Part shown: positions 57,861-64,000 of the stretch, one piece after another | Position numbering within the stretch: the first letter of the stretch is position 1 | Layout of the letters: each line of letters starts with the position of its first letter | Assembly (NCBI RefSeq): GCF_019599185.1 | Contig: NZ_JAIEUL010000006.1 | Span: 1-64,000 of the forward strand | Reading direction: 5' to 3' | Source: Cryobacterium inferilacus | GTDB taxonomy: Bacteria > Actinomycetota > Actinomycetes > Actinomycetales > Microbacteriaceae | DNA length: 64,000 nt | The notes under the pieces: model-generated | Told to the model about the DNA's origin: nothing | What the model saw: only the letters and a program-made list of their open reading frames with translations | Database searches by the model: none | Position numbers and translations under genes: made by a program

Positions 57861-58574
57861 CTAGCCGCGGCCATCCCCGCCATCCGGGTCCAGCCCGGGC
57901 AGGATGCCGTCTTCCACGGCCCGTCGCAGCAGGTCCACCTTGGTGGGCGCCGGCCGGCCGACCTCGACGTACTTCACCCGGATGCGGTCGAGGTACTCCC
58001 TCGCGGTGGAGTGCGCGATGCCGAGCTGCATGGCCACCATCTTCAGCGGCAGGCCGGAGGCGTAGAGGTGCAGAACGTCGCGTTCCCTGCGGCCGAGCTG
58101 GGCCTTGGCGAAGTCCCGGTCGGCGTCGATCGCGGTGGCCCACTCCAGGTTGTTGAGCACGTCCCCGCGGGCGACGGATGCGACGGCGGCCATGACGGTC
58201 GTGGTGGGTGACGACTTGGGGATGACGCCGGCGGCTCCGGCCGCGAGGGCCTCCCGCACCAGGGCGACCCGGTCGGCGATGCTGTGCACGAGCACGGCGG
58301 CGCCGGTGCTGCGGGCGAGGTGCACGTTGTCGGTGACGAGGGACCCGTCGCCCAGCGACAGGTCGAGCACGATGATGTCCACCGGACGGTCGGCGATGCC
58401 GTCGACGAGCTCCCGTACCGTCGCCGCAGCGTCGACCACGTCGAACCCGGCGTTCTCGCAGGCGGCCTTGATGCCCAGCCGCACCGACTCATGGTCGTCG
58501 GCGATTCCCACGCGGACGGGATGGTCGAGCACGCTCGGTGCTGGATCGGGCTCGGTCACGGTGTGCTCTTTCAT
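57861..58574 (-). CDS. NarL/LuxR-family response regulator
   Basis: 237 aa from ATG 58574; GTG 58560 has a better-placed AAGAG. Receiver: VGIADDHESVRLGI, phosphoacceptor Asp in IIVLDLSLGDGS, Lys in GVIPKSSP. C-terminal HTH: LGRRERDVLHLYASGLPLKMVAMQLGIAHSTAREYLDRIRVKY, with an unusual recognition helix in place of the common GTVKNHVS. It precedes the kinase gene by 52 nt. The three signalling genes interrupt the accD-accE-maf-accA order seen in mycobacteria. Confidence 0.9.
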   Translation of the reverse strand: MKEHTVTEPDPAPSVLDHPVRVGIADDHESVRLGIKAACENAGFDVVDAAATVRELVDGIADRPVDIIVLDLSLGDGSLVTDNVHLARSTGAAVLVHSIADRVALVREALAAGAAGVIPKSSPTTTVMAAVASVARGDVLNNLEWATAIDADRDFAKAQLGRRERDVLHLYASGLPLKMVAMQLGIAHSTAREYLDRIRVKYVEVGRPAPTKVDLLRRAVEDGILPGLDPDGGDGRG

Positions 58575-58597
58575 TAGGGGCTGCCAACCAAGGATAA

Positions 58598-59911
58598 CTA
58601 TCGGGTGAGGAGTGCGACGGCCTCGACGTGGTGGGTGTTGGGGAACAGGTCGAAGGCGCGCAGGCTGCTGAGCGTGTAGCCGTGCCCGGCGAACAGGGCC
58701 ACGTCGCGGGCCAGGGCGACGGGGTCGCAGGCCACGTAGACGATCTGGGCGGGCGACAGCTCGGCGAGCTTGTCGACGACATCGGCCCCTGCCCCGGCGC
58801 GCGGCGGGTCGAGCACCACGGTTGCGGCCTGCTGCCGGCCCCGGTTCGACGCGGTGGCGTCCCGGGTGAGTCCGGCCAGGAACCTGTCGACCCTGTCGGT
58901 GTGGGCGCTGGCGCCGACCCACTCGGCCAGGTTCTCGGCGGCGAAGCCGGTGGCCTGAGCGTCGCTCTCCACCGAGGTGATGCGCACGTCAGGCCCGAAC
59001 TTGGCGCCGACGGCAGCGGCCAGCAGGCCCACACCGCCGTAGAGATCGAGGTTCGCGGCCTTGGGGTCGAACAGGTCGGGGTCGATGGCGTCCTGCACCG
59101 CGGCGAACAGGGTCTCTGCGGCGCGGGCGTGCACCTGCCAGAAGCCGGCGGCGTCGAGCCGGAACTCGCGGTCGCCGACCAATTCGGTGATCGGCTTGGG
59201 CGCGGTGCGGCGCCGGCGGCCCTTGTCATCCTGCTCGGCGACGAGAATCTGCACCGGGCCGGTGCTGGGCGCGATGACGTCCACGGATGCGGCGCCCGCG
59301 AACAGCTTGTCCAACGGCGCGGCCATTTCCAGGGCGTGCACCGCCAGCGGCAGGTCGTCGACAGGGATCACCTTGTGCGACCGGGCCGCGTACGGGCCGA
59401 TGATGCCGCTCTCGGTGACGTGCAAGCGAACCCTGGTGCGCCAGCCGGTGCCGTCCATGGCGTCGCCCGGCGACGCATCCGCCGCCACCGGCACGGCCTC
59501 GACGGCGACGTCGGTGTCGACACCGGCCATGCGGTGCAGCGCGTCGGCGAGCACCTGACGCTTGAGCTCCCGCTGGTGGCCCAGTTCGATGTGCCCGAAC
59601 TCGGCGCCGCCGGCGCGGTCGGCGGGGTCGCGGTCGATGGCCGCTGCGGCCCAGATGTGCGGCTGGCGTTCGGGGGCGGCCTCGAGGACCTCGACGGTCT
59701 CTGCACGCCAGAAGCTCTTCTTGTTCGCCTCGGTCAACCGGGCTCGCACCCGCTCGCCCGGGAGGGTGTCGCTGACGAAGACCACGCGGCCCTCGTGCCG
59801 GGCAACGAAGATGCCGCCGTGGGCTACGTTGGTGACGTCGAGTTCGAGCTCGGTGCCGACCTCGCCTTCGGGGATGCTCTGATTAGCCTGACGATTAGTG
59901 TTGGTGCCCAT
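58598..59911 (-). CDS. TrmA/RlmD-family RNA (uracil-5) methyltransferase
   Basis: 437 aa from ATG 59911. N-terminal TRAM domain (GTELELDVTNVAHGGIFVARHEGRVVFV), then a SAM-binding LDLYGGVGLLAAAVG, VVLDPPRAGAG and the catalytic-loop VYVACDPVALARDVA with nucleophile Cys. The AdoMet motif and PPRxG order are standard. It has no N-terminal Fe-S Cys cluster that I can see. It methylates C5 of uridine in tRNA or 23S rRNA; which one is unclear. Divergent from maf. Confidence 0.9.
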   Translation of the reverse strand: MGTNTNRQANQSIPEGEVGTELELDVTNVAHGGIFVARHEGRVVFVSDTLPGERVRARLTEANKKSFWRAETVEVLEAAPERQPHIWAAAAIDRDPADRAGGAEFGHIELGHQRELKRQVLADALHRMAGVDTDVAVEAVPVAADASPGDAMDGTGWRTRVRLHVTESGIIGPYAARSHKVIPVDDLPLAVHALEMAAPLDKLFAGAASVDVIAPSTGPVQILVAEQDDKGRRRRTAPKPITELVGDREFRLDAAGFWQVHARAAETLFAAVQDAIDPDLFDPKAANLDLYGGVGLLAAAVGAKFGPDVRITSVESDAQATGFAAENLAEWVGASAHTDRVDRFLAGLTRDATASNRGRQQAATVVLDPPRAGAGADVVDKLAELSPAQIVYVACDPVALARDVALFAGHGYTLSSLRAFDLFPNTHHVEAVALLTR

Positions 59912-59952
59912 TGAATGAGCATCCCACATCTGCCTGCCGCCTGAAGGGTTCC

Positions 59953-60612
59953 ATGCGCCTCCACCTCGCCTCCACCTCCCCCGCCCGGCTGTCGTTGCTG
60001 CGCGCGGCGGGCATCGAACCGGTCACGATCTCGCCAGAGGTCGACGAGGATGCCGTGGCCGCCGCCGAGGCGGCGCGCCTGGGCGCCCCGCTCACACCGC
60101 ACCACGTGGTGGAGCTGTTGGCGCGGGCGAAGGCGGAGGCCGTGGCCAGCACCGGCGCCGCCCTCGGCATCGACGGCCTGATCCTCGGTGGCGACTCGGT
60201 GTTCGTGCTCGACGGCGTCATCTACGGCAAGCCGCACACGCCGCAGCGAGCCAGGGAACGCTGGCAGCAGCAGCGCGGGCGCACGGGCATCCTGTACTCG
60301 GGGCACTGGCTGATCGAGCACACCGACGGCCGTATCGGCCGGGCCGTCGGCGCCGTCGCCGAGGCCTCGGTGACCTTCGCCGACGACATCCCCGACGCCG
60401 AACTCGACGCATACATCGCCACCGGCGAACCCCTGTTCGTGGCGGGGGCGTTCACCATCGACAGCCTCGGCGCGCCGTACATCACGCGGATCGAGGGAGA
60501 CCCGTCCACGGTGGTCGGTCTCTCCCTGCCGACGTTGCGCCGATTGGTCTCTCGGCTGGGCTATGACTGGCCCAGCCTGTGGAATCGGGGTACTTCGGCC
60601 CTACCGGAGTGA
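59953..60612 (+). CDS. maf: Maf-like nucleoside triphosphate pyrophosphatase
   Basis: 219 aa from ATG 59953 behind GAAGGG. LHLASTSPARLSLLRAAGIEPV, SPEVDEDAVAAAEAARL, ILGGDSVFVLDGVIYGKP and TGEPLFVAGAFTIDSLGAPYI follow the Maf/HAM1-related pattern, with the catalytic Asp in GGDSVF. It hydrolyses non-canonical or excess NTPs or dTTP/UTP. Mycobacterial maf (Rv3282) also lies between accE5 and accA3, which supports the label. Confidence 0.92.
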   Translation: MRLHLASTSPARLSLLRAAGIEPVTISPEVDEDAVAAAEAARLGAPLTPHHVVELLARAKAEAVASTGAALGIDGLILGGDSVFVLDGVIYGKPHTPQRARERWQQQRGRTGILYSGHWLIEHTDGRIGRAVGAVAEASVTFADDIPDAELDAYIATGEPLFVAGAFTIDSLGAPYITRIEGDPSTVVGLSLPTLRRLVSRLGYDWPSLWNRGTSALPE

Positions 60613-60714
60613 CCGGCATCCGGAGTCCGTTGTAGGCGACCTCACTGATTAGACAAAGCTTCTTGTGGGAAAGAACCAAAAATGCGGCGGTCCTGACCAA
60701 TAAGCTCAGTACCT

Positions 60715-62478
60715 ATGTCGCGTATAACGAAGGTCCTCATCGCCAACCGGGGCGAGATCGCCGTCAGAGTGATCAGAGCAGCGAAGGACAGCGGCATCCT
60801 GTCGGTCGCCGTGTACGCCGACCAGGACCGGGACGCCCTGCACGCCCGCCTCGCCGACGAGGCCTACGGGCTGGACGGCACGTCGAGCGCCGAGACCTAC
60901 CTGGTGATCGAGAAGATCCTCTCCATCGCCCGCCGCTCCGGGGCAGACGCCGTGCACCCCGGCTACGGCTTCCTGGCCGAGAACGCCGCCTTCGCCCAGG
61001 CCGTGATCAACGCCGGCCTGATCTGGATCGGCCCGTCGCCCACCGCCATCGAGCAGCTCGGCGACAAGGTGTCGGCCAGGCACATCGCCGAGAAGGTGCA
61101 CGCGCCGATGGCGCCAGGCACCCTCAACCCCGTCGCCGACGCCGACGAGGTGCTCGCCTTCGTCGACCAGCACGGCCTGCCCGTCGCCATCAAGGCGGCC
61201 TTCGGCGGCGGTGGCCGCGGCCTCAAGGTGGCCCGCACCCGCGACGAGGTGCCTGAGCTCTTCGACTCCGCCGTGCGCGAAGCCGTCACGGCGTTCGGCC
61301 GCGGCGAGTGCTTCGTGGAGAAGTACCTCGACAAGCCCCGGCACGTCGAGACCCAGTGCCTGGCGGATGCGCACGGCAACGTCGTCGTCGTCTCCACCCG
61401 CGACTGCTCCCTGCAGCGCCGCCACCAGAAGCTCGTCGAAGAGGCGCCGGCGCCGTTCCTCACCGAGGCGCAGACGACCGAGATGTACCGGGCGTCGAAG
61501 GCCATCCTCAAGGAGGTCGGCTACGTCGGCGCGGGCACCTGTGAGTTCCTGATCGGTCAGGACGGCACCGTCTCCTTCCTCGAGGTGAACACCCGTCTGC
61601 AGGTGGAGCACCCCGTGTCGGAGGAGATCACCGGCATCGACCTGGTGCGCGAGCAGTTCCGCCTCGCCGAGGGCGGCGTGCTCGACTACGACGACCCGGT
61701 GGCCGTCGGCCACTCCTTCGAATTCCGCATCAACGGTGAGGATGCCGGTCGCGGCTTCATGCCGGCCCCCGGCCCCGTGCACGTGTTCAAGCCCGCCGGC
61801 GGACCCGGCGTGCGCGTGGACAGCGGTGTGCAGTCCGGCGATGTGATCTCGGGCTCGTTCGACTCGCTGCTGGCAAAGCTCATCGTCACCGGCGCCACCC
61901 GCGAGCAGGCCCTGGAGCGTGCCCGCCGCGCCCTCGACGAGTTCGAGGTCGCCGGTCTGCCCACCGTGCTGCCGTTCCACCGCATGATCGTGCGCGACCC
62001 GGCCTTCGCCCCTGTGGACGGCGCCGCGTTCTCGATCTACACCCGGTGGATCGAGACCGAGTTCGAGAACACCATCGAACCGTGGACGGGTTCCGTCGAG
62101 GACCGCGCCCACACCGCCGCACGCCACAGCGTCGTCGTCGAGGTGGACGGCCGCCGCATCGAGGTGAGCCTGCCGAGCAAGCTGCTGCCAGGCGCCGCGT
62201 CGGAGAAGACCGGCGGACCCGCACCCCGCCGACGCACCGCGTCCCACGCCGTGAGCAGCGCCACCGGTGACGCCGTCAAGGCGCCCATGCAGGCCACCAT
62301 CGTCAAGATCCTCGTCGCCGAGGGCGACTCCGTCGTCAAGGGCGACCTGCTCCTGGTGCTCGAGGCCATGAAGATGGAGCAGCCGCTGACCGCGCACAAG
62401 GACGGCGTGATCGGCGCGATCGGCGCCGACGTCGGGGCCACGGTCTCCTCAGGTCACCTGCTGATGACGGTCGCCTAG
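60715..62478 (+). CDS. accA: Acyl-CoA carboxylase alpha subunit (biotin carboxylase plus BCCP)
   Basis: 587 aa. The biotin carboxylase domain starts [16 protein letters not shown], has the ATP-grasp loop [14 protein letters not shown] and [18 protein letters not shown]; a C-terminal biotinyl domain has [11 protein letters not shown] with Lys553 as the biotin site, about 35 residues from the end as usual. It supplies carboxybiotin to AccD and is the substrate of BirA. A 102-nt gap separates it from maf. Corresponds to accA3 of mycobacteria. Confidence 0.96.
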   Translation: MSRITKVLIANRGEIAVRVIRAAKDSGILSVAVYADQDRDALHARLADEAYGLDGTSSAETYLVIEKILSIARRSGADAVHPGYGFLAENAAFAQAVINAGLIWIGPSPTAIEQLGDKVSARHIAEKVHAPMAPGTLNPVADADEVLAFVDQHGLPVAIKAAFGGGGRGLKVARTRDEVPELFDSAVREAVTAFGRGECFVEKYLDKPRHVETQCLADAHGNVVVVSTRDCSLQRRHQKLVEEAPAPFLTEAQTTEMYRASKAILKEVGYVGAGTCEFLIGQDGTVSFLEVNTRLQVEHPVSEEITGIDLVREQFRLAEGGVLDYDDPVAVGHSFEFRINGEDAGRGFMPAPGPVHVFKPAGGPGVRVDSGVQSGDVISGSFDSLLAKLIVTGATREQALERARRALDEFEVAGLPTVLPFHRMIVRDPAFAPVDGAAFSIYTRWIETEFENTIEPWTGSVEDRAHTAARHSVVVEVDGRRIEVSLPSKLLPGAASEKTGGPAPRRRTASHAVSSATGDAVKAPMQATIVKILVAEGDSVVKGDLLLVLEAMKMEQPLTAHKDGVIGAIGADVGATVSSGHLLMTVA

Positions 62479-62490
62479 CGGCTCGCACGC

Positions 62491-62556
62491 AACTGTTCCC
62501 CGTGCGGACAACTGGTCCCGGTACACCGGGTGCAATTGTCCGCACGGGGAACAGTT
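62491..62556. repeat. 66-bp palindromic repeat, copy 2
   Basis: Perfect 21-bp arms at 62491-62511 and 62536-62556 (AACTGTTCCCCGTGCGGACA... ), with an inner CCCGG-TACA-CCGGG hairpin. Same length, outer arms and core as the copy at 22036-22101. It begins 12 nt after the accA stop and lies 22 nt before the end of the convergent lpdA gene. Confidence 0.85.
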
Positions 62557-62578
62557 AGTTGCGGATATGGGTGCTGGG

Positions 62579-64000
62579 TCAGTAGTGCACCTTGTGCATG
62601 GCGCGCGCGGCATCCGTGATCGAACCGGTCAGTGACGGGTACACGGTGAACGCCTCGGCGACCTCGTCGACGGTGAGACCGTGCTCGACGGCCAGGGTGA
62701 GCGGGAAGATCAGTTCGCTGGCCTTGGGCCCGACGATGACGGCGCCGATGACGGTGCCGGTGCCCCTAGAGGCGATGAGCTTGACGAAGCCGTCCTTGAT
62801 GCCCATCATCTTGGCGCGCGGGTTCGACTCGAGCGGCATCTTGTGCACCTCGCCGCGGCGGGCGCCCTCCTCGATCTCCTTCTGGGTCCAGCCGACCGTG
62901 GCGATCTCCGGCTGGGTGAAGATGTTCGCGGCCACGTTGCGGATCTCGATCGGATTCACGGCGTCGCCCATGGCGTGGTACACCGCGGTGCGGCCCATCA
63001 TGGATGCGACGGAGGCCAGCGGCATCTCCGTGGTGCAGTCACCCGCGGCGTAGATGTTGGGGATCGAGGTGCGCGCGACCCGGTTCACCCGGATGTGGCC
63101 GGACTCGGTCAGCTGCACACCGGCCTCCGCCAGGCCCAGCCCCGCGGTGTTCGGCACGGCGCCGACGGCGACGAGGCAGTGGCTGCCCTCAACGGTGCGA
63201 CCGTCGGTGAGGGTGACCAGCACGCCGCTGTCGGTGCGCTCGGCGGAGGCGGCGCGGGACTTGTTCAGCACCACCATGCCGTTGCGCTTGAACACGTTCT
63301 CGATCACGGCGGCGGCGTCGACGTCTTCGCCCGGCAGCACCTGGTCGCGGCTGGAGACGAGGGTGACCTCGGCGCCGAGCGCCCGGTAGGCGGAGGCGAA
63401 CTCCGCGCCGGTGACGCCGGAGCCGACCACGATCAGGTGCTTGGGCACGGACTTGAGGTTGTACAGCTGGGTCCAGGTGAGGATGCGTTCACCGTCGGGC
63501 ATCATGCTCGGCAGGGTGCGCGGGCTGCCGCCGACCGACAGCACGATGGTGTCGGCCTCGACCCGGTCGAAGTCGGTGCCGGAGCCGTCGTCTCCGGTGG
63601 AGACGATCACCGCGTCCCTGCCGTCGAGCCGGCCGTGGCCGCTGAGCAGCTTCACGCCGGCCTTGACGAGGCTTTCCCGCATGTCGCGGGACTGCTCCCT
63701 GGCCAACCCCAGCAGGCGCTTGTTCACGGCGGCCAGGTTGATCGCCACCTCGGGGTGCAGCGGCTTGCCGGCCTCGTTGCGGGCGAAGAACTGCACACCC
63801 AGGTCGCTGGCCTCGCGGATCGAGTTCGACGCCTCAGCGGTCGCGATCAGCGACTTGGAGGGCACCACGTCGGTGAGCACGGCAGCTCCGCCGACGCCGA
63901 CGCGTTCGATCAGCGTGACCTCTGCACCCTGTTGGGCGCCGGCGAGTGCGGCTTCGTAGCCGCCGGGGCCGCCGCCGATGATCGCGATGCGCTGTTTTCG
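62579..64000 (-). CDS. lpdA: LpdA-type NAD(P)H-quinone reductase (partial, N-terminus beyond window)
   Basis: At least 473 aa; the frame is open to the window edge, where RIAIIGGGPGGYEAALAGAQQ gives the FAD site, so only the first residues are missing. The redox-active segment reads GGAAVLTDVVPSKSL, with no CxxxxC pair, so it cannot act as a classical dihydrolipoamide dehydrogenase. That, with VVGSGVTGAEFASAY for NAD(P)H and AAGDCTTEMPLAS, matches M. tuberculosis LpdA (Rv3303c), a quinone reductase linked to redox defence. Its place near the acc genes also fits. Confidence 0.92.
   Translation of the reverse strand, partial: RKQRIAIIGGGPGGYEAALAGAQQGAEVTLIERVGVGGAAVLTDVVPSKSLIATAEASNSIREASDLGVQFFARNEAGKPLHPEVAINLAAVNKRLLGLAREQSRDMRESLVKAGVKLLSGHGRLDGRDAVIVSTGDDGSGTDFDRVEADTIVLSVGGSPRTLPSMMPDGERILTWTQLYNLKSVPKHLIVVGSGVTGAEFASAYRALGAEVTLVSSRDQVLPGEDVDAAAVIENVFKRNGMVVLNKSRAASAERTDSGVLVTLTDGRTVEGSHCLVAVGAVPNTAGLGLAEAGVQLTESGHIRVNRVARTSIPNIYAAGDCTTEMPLASVASMMGRTAVYHAMGDAVNPIEIRNVAANIFTQPEIATVGWTQKEIEEGARRGEVHKMPLESNPRAKMMGIKDGFVKLIASRGTGTVIGAVIVGPKASELIFPLTLAVEHGLTVDEVAEAFTVYPSLTGSITDAARAMHKVHY

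Overview
The window is about 64 kb of high-GC, densely coding DNA from an actinobacterium. WhiB2-type, LCP, AccE, LpdA and GlfT2-like proteins are actinobacterial. The gene order from the WhiB/manA region to lpdA follows the Mycobacterium tuberculosis Rv3255c-Rv3303c backbone. The lack of mycolate or arabinan genes, plus rhamnose and galactofuranose genes, suggests Microbacteriaceae (Cryobacterium-like), a genus guess made from protein style only. I saw no rRNA, tRNA, CRISPR array, transposase or prophage gene.

Layout. 1-3.2 kb: the tail of an unknown gene, a strong terminator and two polytopic glycosyltransferase-like proteins. 3.3-10.1 kb: an enigmatic cluster with a cytochrome b/molybdopterin fusion protein carrying an internal twin-arginine motif, a small membrane protein, a coupled GT2-DUF2064-methyltransferase operon, an OmpR/HK two-component system and a sugar-nucleotide epimerase. 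10.1-18.7 kb: DUF5719 protein, giant GT2 membrane protein, WhiB, GalE, a GlxA/AraC regulator facing a putative 47-aa membrane protein across an 18-bp palindrome, and ManA. 18.8-22.1 kb: acyl-CoA dehydrogenase, FAD oxidoreductase, SRPBCC protein. 22.1-22.8 kb: a rhodanese and a CstR-like repressor behind a consensus CsoR/CstR-type operator.

22.8-49.5 kb is a large cell-surface glycopolymer locus: two tandem O-antigen-ligase-like proteins, a Wzx-like flippase, Glf and a GlfT2-like galactofuranosyltransferase, a Wzm/Wzt ABC exporter, a secreted repeat protein with a (GA)13 microsatellite in its leader, four GT2 enzymes, a YfhO-like membrane protein, an SDR, rmlA/C/B/D, a GT4 enzyme and an LCP ligase that probably attaches the polymer to the wall. 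It makes dTDP-rhamnose and UDP-galactofuranose and carries components of both flippase/polymerase and ABC export.

49.5-64 kb is housekeeping: purE/purK, GtrA, PH-domain protein, birA, accD/accE, a three-gene NarL-type signalling unit with one degenerate kinase-like protein, an RNA m5U-type methyltransferase, maf, the biotinylated acyl-CoA carboxylase alpha subunit, and a cysteine-less LpdA running off the window.

Non-coding structure of note: a 66-bp palindromic repeat present twice (22.0 and 62.5 kb), both times just after a plus-strand stop between convergent genes; an 89-bp element with perfect 22-bp inverted arms between birA and accD; and four tail-to-tail gene overlaps of 42-88 nt.
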